A DNA stretch of 64,000 bases from Psychrobacter sp. Cmf 22.2 (GTDB taxonomy: Bacteria > Pseudomonadota > Gammaproteobacteria > Pseudomonadales > Moraxellaceae). Positions 18,524 to 28,046 of this stretch are shown here, piece by piece. The first letter of the stretch is position 1, and every line of letters starts with the position of its first letter. A program made the position numbers and the translations under genes. The notes below the pieces were generated by a model. It searched no databases, was not told where the DNA came from, and saw nothing but the letters and a program-made list of their open reading frames with translations. Location of the stretch: positions 372,001 to 436,000 of the forward strand of contig NZ_MRYA01000002.1 of the NCBI RefSeq assembly GCF_001921745.1. The letters are read 5' to 3'.

Positions 18524-20419
18524 ATGCAATACCCAAAAAGTTACGACGTGATAGTGATCGGTGGCGGTCATGCTGGCACAGAAGCTGCTTTAGCATCCGC
18601 ACGTATGGGCGCGCAGACCTTGCTGTTGACGCACAATATTGAGACGCTGGGTCAGATGAGCTGTAATCCGGCGATTGGCGGTATTGGAAAGTCGCATTTG
18701 GTGCGTGAGATTGATGCGCTAGGCGGTGCCATGGCATTGGCAACGGACAAGGCAGGTATCCAGTTTCGCGTGTTAAATAGCCGCAAAGGTGCTGCTGTAC
18801 GTGCTACTCGTGCGCAGGCAGATCGTATTTTATACAAAGCTGCTATTCGTGAGACGCTTGAAAACCAGCCCAATCTTGACTTATTTCAACAAGGTGCTGA
18901 CGATATTTTGGTAGAAAACGGCCGTGCGACTGCGGTTGTCACCTCGACAGGTATTATCTTTAAGACCGAAACTGTCGTTTTGACCTCTGGTACGTTTTTA
19001 GGCGGGGTCATTCATATTGGTCTTGAGAACTCAAAAGGCGGCCGCGCTGGGGATCAACCTTCTATTAAACTGGCTGACCGTTTGCGTGAGCTTAAGCTAC
19101 CAGTGGGTCGTTTAAAGACAGGGACGCCTGCGCGTATCGATGCGCGTAGTGTCGACTTTAGTGTGATGACGGTGCAGCCAGGTGATACGCCACTACCTGT
19201 GATGAGCTATATGGGTGATGTGTCGATGCACCCTGAACAGGTCAACTGCTATATTACCCATACCAATGCGCGTACCCATGACATCATCCGTGAAAATCTT
19301 GATCGCTCACCGATGTTCTCTGGCAAAATCGAAGGCGTCGGTCCACGTTATTGTCCATCAATCGAAGATAAGATTCATCGTTTTGCGGATAAAGACAGCC
19401 ATCAAATATTTATCGAGCCTGAAGGTCTGACCACGCATGAGCTGTATCCAAATGGTATCTCAACAAGCTTACCATTTGATGTGCAGCTTGAATTTATCCA
19501 TAGTATGAAAGGGCTTGAGAATGCGCATATTACTCGTCCAGGCTATGCGATTGAGTACGATTATTTTGATCCACAAAACTTAAAGCCAACGCTTGAGACC
19601 AAGTCCATCGATCGCTTGTACTTTGCAGGACAAATTAATGGTACGACTGGCTATGAAGAAGCAGGCGTGCAAGGTTTGCTAGCAGGAACGAATGCGGCGT
19701 TAGTGACCACTAATAATAGTGAGTTTGAGACGTGGACACCGCGCCGTGATGAAGCTTATCTTGGCGTGCTTGTCGATGATCTCATCACCCACGGTACGAC
19801 TGAGCCGTATCGTATGTTTACTAGCCGTGCTGAGTATCGTTTGCTACTGCGTGAAGATAATGCCGATCAGCGTTTGACCGAGACAGGTCGTAAGCTTGGT
19901 CTGGTCGATGACGTGCGTTGGCAGGCGTATCAAGAAAAAATGGAAGCCATTGCTACAGAATCTGCCCGCCTAAAAGATATGTGGGCAACCCCTGCGAATG
20001 CTTTGGGACAAAAAGTCACTGAGCAAACAGGCGAAATACTTAGCAAAGAAGCGACTGCTTTTGATTTGCTGAAACGTCCGCAAATCCACTTTGCCGATAT
20101 TGCCGCTATTACTGATTCGCAAGTCGATGCGCAGGTGGGTGAGCAGATTGAAATCTCGGTTAAGTACGCCGGCTACATTGATCGTCAGTCCGAAGAAATT
20201 GAACAAATGAAGCGCTTGGAAAATACTAAGCTGCCAATGGATTTTGACTACAGCATCGTGTCAGGGCTATCAAATGAGATTGTACAAAAGCTCACGCAAG
20301 TACGTCCTGCCACGCTTGCCCAAGCTGGGCGCGTGAGTGGTGTGACTCCTGCTGCCGTTCAACTATTAGCAATGACTGTTAAAAAGCAGAAAAAAGTAAA
20401 AGCGGCACTAGGTTCTTAA
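18524..20419 (+). CDS. mnmG: tRNA uridine-5-carboxymethylaminomethyl modification enzyme MnmG
   Basis: FAD-dependent partner of MnmE that builds the carboxymethylaminomethyl group on C5 of wobble uridine in several tRNAs. The 631-residue protein has the FAD-binding [17 protein letters not shown], the conserved [34 protein letters not shown] segment, [12 protein letters not shown] with the catalytic-region Thr/Pro, and [19 protein letters not shown] near the C-terminal half. ATG at 18524 is chosen because GAGG at 18515-18518 sits five bases upstream and the protein then matches E. coli MnmG in length; an in-frame GTG at 18482 would add 14 non-conserved residues. mnmE is not in the window. Confidence 0.96.
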   Translation: MQYPKSYDVIVIGGGHAGTEAALASARMGAQTLLLTHNIETLGQMSCNPAIGGIGKSHLVREIDALGGAMALATDKAGIQFRVLNSRKGAAVRATRAQADRILYKAAIRETLENQPNLDLFQQGADDILVENGRATAVVTSTGIIFKTETVVLTSGTFLGGVIHIGLENSKGGRAGDQPSIKLADRLRELKLPVGRLKTGTPARIDARSVDFSVMTVQPGDTPLPVMSYMGDVSMHPEQVNCYITHTNARTHDIIRENLDRSPMFSGKIEGVGPRYCPSIEDKIHRFADKDSHQIFIEPEGLTTHELYPNGISTSLPFDVQLEFIHSMKGLENAHITRPGYAIEYDYFDPQNLKPTLETKSIDRLYFAGQINGTTGYEEAGVQGLLAGTNAALVTTNNSEFETWTPRRDEAYLGVLVDDLITHGTTEPYRMFTSRAEYRLLLREDNADQRLTETGRKLGLVDDVRWQAYQEKMEAIATESARLKDMWATPANALGQKVTEQTGEILSKEATAFDLLKRPQIHFADIAAITDSQVDAQVGEQIEISVKYAGYIDRQSEEIEQMKRLENTKLPMDFDYSIVSGLSNEIVQKLTQVRPATLAQAGRVSGVTPAAVQLLAMTVKKQKKVKAALGS

Positions 20420-20466
20420 TGTATGCATTTTTGATGACGGTGAATTAAAGCGTATATAGTGTGCAT

Positions 20467-20501
20467 AAAACCCATAGTGATATTTCATTATGGGTTTTTT
20501 T
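20467..20501 (+). terminator. Terminator of mnmG
   Basis: AAAACCCATA pairs with TATGGGTTTT around a 12-base loop and is followed by more T, about 50 bases after the mnmG stop. Confidence 0.8.
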
Positions 20502-20625
20502 ATGGCTATACGCTTAACAATTCAAAAACAGCTTAGCACTGTTATATTTTGGTTTAGTAAGAAATAATAGGTAGAATAAAAATGCTAGAAATAACGTCAA
20601 CCAAACATAAATGAGGAGTAGAATC

Positions 20626-20835
20626 ATGCCTTTTGACAAATTATCAGACCTACCAGATTCGGTAAAAGACAACTTACCCAAACATGCACAAGAAATCTTT
20701 CGTGCAGCATTTAATAGTGCAAGCGAGCAGTATGATGATGAGTCACGTTGGTTTGCCACTGCGTGGGCAGCCGTTGAAAATGTTTACGAAAAAAACGAAG
20801 ATGGCGAGTGGGTAAAAAAACCAGATCATAAGTAA
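20626..20835 (+). CDS. ChaB family protein
   Basis: A 69-residue protein matching the ChaB domain: DLPDSVKDNLPKHAQEIFRAAFNSA, then a short charged linker and FATAWAAVENVYEKNEDGEWVKK. ChaB was named for linkage to the ChaA cation/proton antiporter in E. coli and has a compact three-helix fold, but its role remains unclear. The ATG at 20626 is used because GAGGAG lies seven bases upstream; the in-frame ATG at 20611 overlaps that site and is not the start. No ChaA or ChaC is in the window; the next gene is an AEC transporter 110 bases downstream. Confidence 0.88.
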   Translation: MPFDKLSDLPDSVKDNLPKHAQEIFRAAFNSASEQYDDESRWFATAWAAVENVYEKNEDGEWVKKPDHK

Positions 20836-20944
20836 AGATACAGTACATCCTTTACTCTTCCATAATTTGACCTAACCTATAACAAGTATGTGCTCATGGC
20901 TTTGAAAATACAGCTTTGAGTACATTGTCGTTCCGAGTTTATTT

Positions 20945-21904
20945 ATGATCGAAGCCATTGTTTTTGCGATTACCATTGTACTGCCCAACCTAGCTCTAAT
21001 GGGGTTGGGTTTTTTTATGCAAAGACGCGGTGAGGCGAGCCAAGCCTTTATCGATCAGTCCTCAAACTTTGTCTTTAACTACTGTTTGCCCTGTTTACTT
21101 TTTTTTAGCGTCGTCGATAGTGACGTTGATTATGGCAAACAAATCACGCTAATAATTGCTGGTATTTTAGTGACCTTTATCTTATTTATCGGCGCAGAGG
21201 TTTATGCCAAGCGCTTCGTCAGTCGCCCAGCAGATCAAGGAGTGTTTGTACAAGGTATATTTCGTAGCAATATGGCAATTATTGGACTGGCGACAGTTGC
21301 CAACGCTTACGGAGAGCGCGGCTTGAGTATTGGTGCAGTCTACATGGGTGTGGTGACAATATTATTTAATATTTTAGCTGTTATTACCCTCAGTCGTGTG
21401 TCGAAGAACGTAGATGATACGTGGGTTAGTCGTAGCCTTATGATAGTCAAAAAACTATTTACCAATCCGTTAATAATCGCCTTACTGGCCGCCTTTGCCT
21501 ACAAAGCGCTTATGTTGCCACCACTTACTGGTGTCATTCATACGACTGGCGACTTATTGGCAGCGGTAGCATTGCCATTAGCCCTAATTTGCGCTGGAGC
21601 CAGCATTGATTTAAAGTCGATGCTGCATCCTTCAGGATTATCCATGCAGGCAAGTATTGGCCGTATTGTTGTGGCACCAGTAGTCGCTATCACAGTAGGA
21701 TTGAGCTTTGGGCTGACGGGGGTGCATATGGGAGTGTTGTTTTTAATGGCAGCATCACCGACTGCCGCTGCCAGTTATGTAATGGCAAAAGCCATGGGCG
21801 GTAATGATGTGCTCGCCGCCAATATCTTGGCATTTACCACGGTAGTGGGAATGTTTGGCATGGCGATTGGCGCGGCGATGTTACGTGTTTTAGGGTGGAT
21901 GTAG
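20945..21904 (+). CDS. AEC (auxin efflux carrier) family transporter
   Basis: A 319-residue inner-membrane protein with about ten hydrophobic segments, of the AEC family that includes malonate and organic-acid carriers in bacteria. The opening (FAITIVLPNLALMGLGFFMQRRG), the mid part (VQGIFRSNMAIIGLATVANAYG) and the second half (FTNPLIIALLAAFAYK, ALICAGASIDLKSML, AASPTAAASYVMAKAMGGN) are all family-like, including the two cross-over motifs with Pro/Asn. No substrate can be read. Only a short gap separates it from chaB, but no clear shared regulation is seen. Confidence 0.87.
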   Translation: MIEAIVFAITIVLPNLALMGLGFFMQRRGEASQAFIDQSSNFVFNYCLPCLLFFSVVDSDVDYGKQITLIIAGILVTFILFIGAEVYAKRFVSRPADQGVFVQGIFRSNMAIIGLATVANAYGERGLSIGAVYMGVVTILFNILAVITLSRVSKNVDDTWVSRSLMIVKKLFTNPLIIALLAAFAYKALMLPPLTGVIHTTGDLLAAVALPLALICAGASIDLKSMLHPSGLSMQASIGRIVVAPVVAITVGLSFGLTGVHMGVLFLMAASPTAAASYVMAKAMGGNDVLAANILAFTTVVGMFGMAIGAAMLRVLGWM

Positions 21905-22184
21905 TAGCTATATATCGCAGCAATCTAGAAAAGCTACCTTAAATCGCATTTTTTAATTTACCTAGAAAATCAGACAGAGCTTTATTTTGAAGTTTTTTAA
22001 TAATATAGTGCATGCTGGGTAATTTTTAACTCAGTATCGGATGGTTGTCGTTACGCCTATTGTCTTATTTGATAGATAAAGGCATGATGAGACGTGTATA
22101 AGTATCGAGTAGATGGAAGTAACAACAACTCCATAATAAATACGATTATAAATTTACAAATTCAACAAGCAAGGAGTGCTCACA

Positions 22185-23213
22185 GTGCAGTTATTAAACC
22201 AAGCAGTAGTGACCGAACATCTCAATATGCAAGCAGCTATTGATGCCATTGAAGAGCTATTACATCAGCAAGCGGCGCATCCTAATTGGGTAAAGGCGCC
22301 TGAACGTTTAGTCATTGAGACATTTAGTGAGGATAAGAAGCATAGCTCAGGCTCGCATTTATCGATGCCAGCAACTATCTATAATGGTGAAAAAGAGTAC
22401 ACTGCCGTAAAGCTCGTCACTATTTGCCCTGATAATCCTAGTCGTAATATGCCAACGACCACCGCTATTATTACCGTATCAAACAATGATACTGGCGAGA
22501 TATTAGCCATTATGGATGGCATTTATATAACTCAGGTGAGGACGGCAGCATTATCAGGTATCGCTACTAAGTATATGACAAAGTCTGATTGTCAGAGTGT
22601 CGCTGTGGTTGGTTGTGGCGGTATGGCTTATGAGCAGTTAAACGCTGTATTAACGGTACGCCCTGACATTAAAACAGTGTATTTATGGAACAGAAACCAT
22701 AAAGGTGCGGAGCAATTTAAAACCCGTTTTGCTAATGATTATGCCCAGTGGGACGTTGAAATCAAGGTCTGTGAAGAGATGAGTGAAGCGGTTCGTGATG
22801 CCGATATCATTAATGTTGCAACACGGGCGACTGAAGGTTTATTTAGTGTTGATCAAATTAAAGCCGATGCCCATATCAATGCGGTAGGCGCCTATCAAGC
22901 AACAATGAAAGAGATCGGTAACGACATCGTTGCAAGCAGTAGCATGGTCGTCGTTGATGACTTGGCTGGTAGCCGTCACGAAGCGGGCGATTTAATCCAA
23001 GCGCATGATAACTCTGATTGTACATGGACTTGGGATGATCTCAGCGGTGATTTGCAAGCGTTAGCAACGGGTGCGTTAAAAGAAGAGGTCACTAAGTCTG
23101 ATGGAGTCACTTTGTTTAAGTCTGTAGGTGCGGCAAGTTTCGATGCAGCAGTGGCTTTATATGTCGCAAAACAAGCAGAACAAAAAAACCTTGGGTCGTC
23201 AATTGATTGGTAA
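22185..23213 (+). CDS. Ornithine cyclodeaminase / mu-crystallin family protein
   Basis: A 342-residue Rossmann-fold protein of the OCD/mu-crystallin family, whose members include ornithine cyclodeaminase, alanine dehydrogenase and pyrroline-2-carboxylate reductases. Seen are the substrate-binding region KLVTICPDNPSRNMPTTTA, DGIYITQVRTAALSGIATKYM and the dinucleotide motif VAVVGCGGMAYEQLNAV, then INVATRATEGLFS. The GTG at 22185 is taken as start because AAGGAG at 22171-22176 lies eight bases upstream; the in-frame GTG at 22176 overlaps that site. The exact reaction cannot be decided from sequence. It stands alone, with 280 unremarkable bases upstream. Confidence 0.85.
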   Translation: MQLLNQAVVTEHLNMQAAIDAIEELLHQQAAHPNWVKAPERLVIETFSEDKKHSSGSHLSMPATIYNGEKEYTAVKLVTICPDNPSRNMPTTTAIITVSNNDTGEILAIMDGIYITQVRTAALSGIATKYMTKSDCQSVAVVGCGGMAYEQLNAVLTVRPDIKTVYLWNRNHKGAEQFKTRFANDYAQWDVEIKVCEEMSEAVRDADIINVATRATEGLFSVDQIKADAHINAVGAYQATMKEIGNDIVASSSMVVVDDLAGSRHEAGDLIQAHDNSDCTWTWDDLSGDLQALATGALKEEVTKSDGVTLFKSVGAASFDAAVALYVAKQAEQKNLGSSIDW

Positions 23214-23266
23214 GGCTATTTAAAAATACTTTGTATTTTACTAATTAAGATAGTTATTCAAAGCGT

Positions 23267-23306
23267 AAAAAAGCCGCCTTCTCAAATAAGAGAAAGCGGC
23301 TTTTTT
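23267..23306. terminator. Bidirectional terminator after the OCD-family gene
   Basis: AAAAAAGCCGC-c-TTCTC pairs with GAGAA-a-GCGGCTTTTTT around a short loop. It lies between two convergent genes and has A/T runs on both sides. Confidence 0.88.
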
Positions 23307-23325
23307 GGTATAAATTTAGGCTACA

Positions 23326-23478
23326 TCAATTTAAATTATCTCTATCTCGCTTGTCTTTACGCTGCTGCTTTCTTTTTGCACTTGTATGATACGTCAAATA
23401 CCCTCCAACGACCATCACTGCAATAAATGCAACAATGTATAAAAATATTGATGAACCAATAAAAGCAGATGATTCCAT
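23326..23478 (-). CDS. Small membrane protein with a basic C-terminal tail (50 residues)
   Basis: A short protein with one membrane segment (SSIFLYIVAFIAVMVVGGYL) followed by a strongly basic tail (SAKRKQQRKDKRDRD), so the tail should stay in the cytoplasm by the positive-inside rule. ATG at 23478, with GAGA upstream, is preferred to a TTG at 23508. It begins 30 bases after the stop of the luciferase-like oxidoreductase on the same strand, so the two are probably co-transcribed. No family is recognised. The charge pattern and clean frame argue that it is a real gene. Confidence 0.6.
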   Translation of the reverse strand: MESSAFIGSSIFLYIVAFIAVMVVGGYLTYHTSAKRKQQRKDKRDRDNLN

Positions 23479-23508
23479 GACCGTTATCTCATTAGAGTTC
23501 ACCTTCAA

Positions 23509-24528
23509 TTATGCAAGCGTCTCCTCTTGTTGTAAAGTAAACAAGTTTAGCTCAGGTGTAAGTTCAAGTGAACGTAAACGCGTGGCTTGATCATAAACGT
23601 TCGCCGTTACGATTAGCTCGTCTGGCTGATACGTTGCCAAAAACGCAGTAAGTTTTGGCTTAACGGTATCAACAGAGCCAATGAATGATATCGATAGCGC
23701 GTTTTCTACCATCATTTTTTCGCTTGAGCTCCAGATGCTGTCCATATCATGAGTGGGCTTTGGCATTTGACCTGTTTCCCCGCGGCGTAAGCGTACAAAG
23801 CTTTGCTGTGCTGAGGTAAAATGATAATGCGCCGTGGCGTCATCATCAGCGAGTAATAGGTTTGCCGCTATCATGACGTAAGGTTTGTCAAGGTAGGCGG
23901 ACGGCTTGAATTGCTCGCGATAGGTCGTGATGGCCTGCTCAAGCATCGCGGGGGCAAAGTGAGAGGCAAATACATAAGGTAAGCCCAGATGCGCTGCTAG
24001 GGTAGCCCCAAATAACGATGAACCTAAGATCCAAATAGGAACGTTTGATTTGGCACCAGGAAACGCTTGTACAGGACTGTTATCTGTACTATTACCCAAG
24101 AAATACATCAATTCTTGTACATCTTGTGGAAAGCGCTCAGCATCTTTCATCTGTCGACGTAAGGCCTGAAAAGTTGCACCGTCAGTACCAGGAGCACGGC
24201 CCAACCCTAAATCGATACGGTCACCGTATAACGCTTGCAAGGTGCCAAATTGCTCAGCGATAACCAATGGCGCATGGTTTGGCAGCATGACACCGCCAGC
24301 TCCAATACGAATACGCTTGGTTTGGCTGCCAATATGTGATAGAAGTACCGATGTCGCTGCACTAGCGATACCTGGCATATTGTGATGCTCTGCCATCCAG
24401 TAACGATTTAAGCCGATCTTTTCTGCGCACTGCGCTGTCTCGACCGTCTGGGCAATGCCTTCAGCGATGGTTTTACCTTCAGGAACGGGCGCTAAGTCTA
24501 AAAAGGATAATGGAATTGTATTACTCAT
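23509..24528 (-). CDS. LLM class flavin-dependent oxidoreductase (YhbW-like)
   Basis: A 339-residue luciferase-like monooxygenase fold protein. The opening [60 protein letters not shown] and the motif [14 protein letters not shown] are typical of the YhbW/MsnO8 branch, which uses reduced FMN in an unknown reaction. Later [26 protein letters not shown] fits the same branch. AGGTGAACT lies right before the ATG. The small membrane protein gene follows 30 bases downstream. The physiological substrate is not known for the family. Confidence 0.88.
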   Translation of the reverse strand: MSNTIPLSFLDLAPVPEGKTIAEGIAQTVETAQCAEKIGLNRYWMAEHHNMPGIASAATSVLLSHIGSQTKRIRIGAGGVMLPNHAPLVIAEQFGTLQALYGDRIDLGLGRAPGTDGATFQALRRQMKDAERFPQDVQELMYFLGNSTDNSPVQAFPGAKSNVPIWILGSSLFGATLAAHLGLPYVFASHFAPAMLEQAITTYREQFKPSAYLDKPYVMIAANLLLADDDATAHYHFTSAQQSFVRLRRGETGQMPKPTHDMDSIWSSSEKMMVENALSISFIGSVDTVKPKLTAFLATYQPDELIVTANVYDQATRLRSLELTPELNLFTLQQEETLA

Positions 24529-24745
24529 AGTTCACCTGTTTCATAAATTTTAAAGCACTCATAATTTTTCTGGCAGTTTTGTATAGGCTGTTTATAAAAA
24601 GTCTTGAATGCTCGATAGATAATATGATGGGGCGGTTATACAGAATATAAAGGTCAGGAGTTAAGACGATAACAAATCTTAATAATGGGATGGACGTACA
24701 AAAGCATGTAACAAATTTATAGCATAAATGACATGATGAAAAGCG

Positions 24746-24779
24746 AACGGCACCGCTATCTACTGATAACGGTGCCGTT
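24746..24779 (-). terminator. Hairpin downstream of the CysB-like regulator gene
   Basis: AACGGCACCG and CGGTGCCGTT form a 10-bp stem; on the minus strand it is followed by CGCTTTTC, a poor T-run. It lies in the 312-base gap 24529-24840, in which no gene is seen. Confidence 0.5.
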
Positions 24780-24840
24780 GAATGTTTATATAAATAAAAG
24801 TGTTAATTAACTATGCCTAGAATAGTTACTGTTCAAAGAG

Positions 24841-25770
24841 CTATGTACTAAACTGCTTTTGACACAGCTCCATGAAAGCACGGCCATATTGGCGAATTTC
24901 AGCATCATCTCGTACCGCCATCCAACTGGTAAAGCGACCAAAGTGCTCTACTGGAATTGCGGTTAAATTCTGGTAATGGCTTGGTTCAAATGCCATCTCA
25001 GCGATAATGCCAACTCCTAAACCCAGACCGACGTAAGTACTAATCACATCAGCATCAAGTGCGGCCAACACAATATCAGGCTCTAATCCTGCTTCATCAA
25101 AAGTTTTATCAATGGCCCCGCGTCCGGTAAAACCACCGTGATAGGTCACAATCGGATAGCTTGCAAGGGTAGGTAAGTCGATGGATTCTTGTTCGGCAAG
25201 CTCATGATCGCTTGGTACGATGACGCGATGTGTCCAGTCATAATAACGAAAGCAGCGTAGATAGTCGTTATGCAGTAATGACTCGGTTGCAATACCGATA
25301 TCAGCTTGTCCACGTATCACCATTTGTGCGATGGTCTCAGGGTCAGCCTGCTGCAATATGAGATTTACTTTAGGAAATCGTGCTTTGAACTCTTTGACTA
25401 CTTTTGGTAAAACATATCGTGCCTGCGTATGAGTGGTGGCAATCGTCAATGTGCCAATATTGGGATTATTAAAATCGAGACTGAGATTCTCAATCGTACG
25501 AATTTCGGCAAAAATAGTTTCAATATGCGGCATGAGCGCTGTGCCCATGGTTGTAAGACCCGTCAAACGTTTGCCTTGACGAATGAATACTTCAGTTTTG
25601 AGTTGGTTTTCAAGTGCTGCTATATGCTTTGATAAGCTTGATTGACTGGTATGTAATACTGTCGCTGCTTGGCTTAGATTATAGCCGTTGATTACCGTAT
25701 GCCATACCGTTTCCAACTGCTTGAGCTGGATTTGTAGATGCCGCTGATTGACCACTACGTCGATTGCCAT
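24841..25770 (-). CDS. LysR family regulator, CysB-like
   Basis: A 309-residue LysR-type regulator. The N-terminal helix-turn-helix lies around residues 30-55 (YNLSQAATVLHTSQSSLSKHIAALENQL), and FIRQGKRLTGLTTMG follows as in CysB and Cbl. The ligand-binding domain starts with TIATTHTQARYVLPKVVKEF and has GQADIGIATESL, both very close to CysB, which senses acetylserine and controls cysteine and sulfur uptake genes. I infer a sulfur-related regulator but cannot tell CysB from Cbl-like relatives. It is monocistronic and divergent from a 558-base intergenic region that holds a candidate small RNA. Confidence 0.85.
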   Translation of the reverse strand: MAIDVVVNQRHLQIQLKQLETVWHTVINGYNLSQAATVLHTSQSSLSKHIAALENQLKTEVFIRQGKRLTGLTTMGTALMPHIETIFAEIRTIENLSLDFNNPNIGTLTIATTHTQARYVLPKVVKEFKARFPKVNLILQQADPETIAQMVIRGQADIGIATESLLHNDYLRCFRYYDWTHRVIVPSDHELAEQESIDLPTLASYPIVTYHGGFTGRGAIDKTFDEAGLEPDIVLAALDADVISTYVGLGLGVGIIAEMAFEPSHYQNLTAIPVEHFGRFTSWMAVRDDAEIRQYGRAFMELCQKQFST

Positions 25771-26149
25771 TAGTTAATCCTATTGTATAAATACACAAAC
25801 GCTGTCTGTATATAAAAATAAAAATGTACAGTTATGCAGTAGAAAACCAGTGTAAATCAAATCTATTATTCTTGTATATAAGATATTGCTATCAGCTTAT
25901 GATAATTCGGAATATATAAAAGATGCAAAGTTTGAAAGGTATGATGATTCTACTCAATATTGGTCTTGTTTTTCTCACAAAAAAATATGAAGGTAGTAAA
26001 AATGCTTATAGATAACAAGTGCGTAAGTAATGATTGTATAAGTAGTGAGTATATATTAGTAATTTCGTAAGCTAATAATACATAAGTTTACTATGCTAGA
26101 AGATACAAAGTCATTGAGTTAAGTTATCAAACTTTAATGCATAAATTTC

Positions 26150-26221
26150 GATAGAATGTCTAGTCAATGTAGACGTTCTGAAGTACCATAATTCAATTTT
26201 GCTACAAGTGTGGCTTTTTTT
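26150..26221 (+). ncRNA. Candidate small RNA or leader RNA upstream of ampG
   Basis: In the 558-base gap 25771-26328 two stem-loops lie in tandem: a 10-bp stem AGAATGTCTA/TAGACGTTCT (26153-26162 with 26170-26179, 7-base loop, one T-G wobble) and a terminator-like GCTAC/GTGGC stem with a 4-base loop (26201-26214) followed by seven T. No plus-strand gene lies upstream that would need this terminator, because the neighbour reads on the minus strand. A weak promoter (TTAAGT, 17 bases, TAAATT) lies just before. It could be a free-standing sRNA of about 70 bases or an attenuator in the ampG leader. No known RNA family is recognised. The rest of the gap shows only AT-rich sequence. Confidence 0.35.
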
Positions 26222-26328
26222 ATACAACTTTGACCAGCTTTTATCATCTCAGTGCATATAATTGATACTAATGATTGATAAAAATGGTAGAAGGTTGTGC
26301 TTTTTGTTTCAATTTTTGGTGAATAGTT

Positions 26329-27987
26329 ATGTCTGCTGTCCAACCTGTGCCTCCAAATCCCCCAGTTGCCAAAAAGTCATGGGGAGAGGCGGCAAAAGCT
26401 TATCTCGATCGACGCGCCATTATTATGTTGTTCTTAGGGTTTGTCGCTGGTATTCCCATTTTGCTTATCTTTTCGAGTCTCTCACTGTGGCTGCGTGAGG
26501 CTGGTATTGATCGCAGTGTGGTAACAATGTTTAGTTGGGCGGCACTTGGCTATTCGTTCAAGTTTATTTGGGCACCATTGGTTGATGCTGTGCCACTACC
26601 TGTATTGACCAAACTATTGGGCCGTCGTCGTAGTTGGATACTGGTCGCTCAATTGATGATTATTGTGGCGATTTGTCTGATGGCGAGCGTCAATCCAACC
26701 AATGAAGGTAGCCTTATTTTCATGGCAGTTGGGGCGGTATTACTGGGTTTTTCCTCCGCTACTCAAGATATTGTCATCGATGCTTATCGCATTGAGCTTG
26801 CTCCCCCAAGTCTACAGTCGGTATTGTCTGCCATGTATACTGCAGGCTACCGTTTTGGTATGATTGTCGCTGGGGCAGGCGCGCTATATTTGGCTGATTA
26901 TTTTGGTTCAACTGAGGCGCTTTATAGCTATGAAGCATGGCGAAATACTTATTGGATTATGGCAGGGGTCATGGGAATCGGGGTCGCGACCACTTTGATT
27001 ATTCATGAGCCAGTTAGTAATCAGGTGCGCGTTGAACGCAAGACATCAGACTATTCGCGTCTAGTCTTGGTATTTGCATTATCAGTCATAGGTTTTGTGT
27101 TCATATTTGCAAATTTAGGAACATTGTTGCCTGAGACAGAAAGTGCGCTTTTAGGGTTTCTATATGAATTAGTGCGTATGACCTTGAGTCTGACAGTGGC
27201 TTTGGCCATAGGTTATGGGTTGGTAAAAGCCAATCTTGTAGAAGCAGAAGTTGCTAAAACAACGTGGGTTGAGCCTATCGCTGATTTCTTTCGTCGTTAT
27301 GGCAAAAAAGCCTTGTTGCTTCTAGCACTTATTGGCTTATATCGTATTTCAGATATTGTGGCTGGGGTAATATCCAATGTTTTTTATCAAGATATGGGTT
27401 TTACCAAGACCGATATTGCCAATGCGGTAAAGTTAGTTGGCGTCATTATGGTGATCGCTGGAGGGTTTTTGGGCGGGTTACTGGCTCAAAAGCTGCGTAT
27501 GATGCAAGCCATGATGGTTGGGGCAATATTGGCTTGTGCGACTAACCTGTTGTTTGTATTGTTGACGTATCATCCTGGTAGTTTGCCGTATATGTATCTA
27601 GCCGTTATCTTCGATAACCTTGCTGCAGGTCTTGCTAGTGCGGTATTTATTGCCTTTTTATCTGCTTTGACTTCTATTCGTTTTACTGCAGTACAGTATG
27701 CGATATTTTCATCACTTATGACTTTGCTACCCAAAGTACTGGGTGGTTATTCGGGAACTATTGTCGATAACACCAGTTATCCGTTCTTTTTCATTTTCAC
27801 TTTTGCTATCGGCATACCCATTTTGGCACTGATTTATCTTGTCGATAAACACATTATAATCGGTGATAATGATGATATTTATAGTGACAACGACGACAGT
27901 AATAATGGTAGTAACACTGTTACTAGCCTAACTAAAACCAATCCAAATCTAACCGACACTAAAGAATCACCACGTGCAACAGACTAA
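26329..27987 (+). CDS. ampG: AmpG-type muropeptide MFS transporter
   Basis: Inner-membrane permease that imports anhydro-muropeptides for peptidoglycan recycling. The N-terminal region has AYLDRRAIIMLFLGFVAGIP, SLSLWLREAGI and SWAALGYSFKFIWAPLVDAVP, followed by LGRRRSWILVAQ and FSSATQDIVIDAYRIE, all strongly AmpG-like. About 12 to 14 hydrophobic segments are visible; the 552-residue length is slightly above E. coli AmpG. The last 45 residues form a hydrophilic, Asp/Asn/Thr-rich low-complexity tail (GDNDDIYSDNDDSNNGSN) that is unlikely to be membrane-bound. No clear ribosome binding site precedes the ATG. prmC follows 60 bases downstream. Confidence 0.92.
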   Translation: MSAVQPVPPNPPVAKKSWGEAAKAYLDRRAIIMLFLGFVAGIPILLIFSSLSLWLREAGIDRSVVTMFSWAALGYSFKFIWAPLVDAVPLPVLTKLLGRRRSWILVAQLMIIVAICLMASVNPTNEGSLIFMAVGAVLLGFSSATQDIVIDAYRIELAPPSLQSVLSAMYTAGYRFGMIVAGAGALYLADYFGSTEALYSYEAWRNTYWIMAGVMGIGVATTLIIHEPVSNQVRVERKTSDYSRLVLVFALSVIGFVFIFANLGTLLPETESALLGFLYELVRMTLSLTVALAIGYGLVKANLVEAEVAKTTWVEPIADFFRRYGKKALLLLALIGLYRISDIVAGVISNVFYQDMGFTKTDIANAVKLVGVIMVIAGGFLGGLLAQKLRMMQAMMVGAILACATNLLFVLLTYHPGSLPYMYLAVIFDNLAAGLASAVFIAFLSALTSIRFTAVQYAIFSSLMTLLPKVLGGYSGTIVDNTSYPFFFIFTFAIGIPILALIYLVDKHIIIGDNDDIYSDNDDSNNGSNTVTSLTKTNPNLTDTKESPRATD

Positions 27988-28046
27988 CGCTAACGAGCAG
28001 CCATGTTGTAACCCAAATTGCTAGACAGTATTTTTAAGAGTTATCT

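Noticed and set aside
26002..26070. A 22-codon frame with AAGG eight bases before its ATG, in the gap before ampG
   Set aside because: It is too short and AT-rich to judge, with no repeat of amino acids typical of leader peptides; it lies before the candidate RNA and could be chance.
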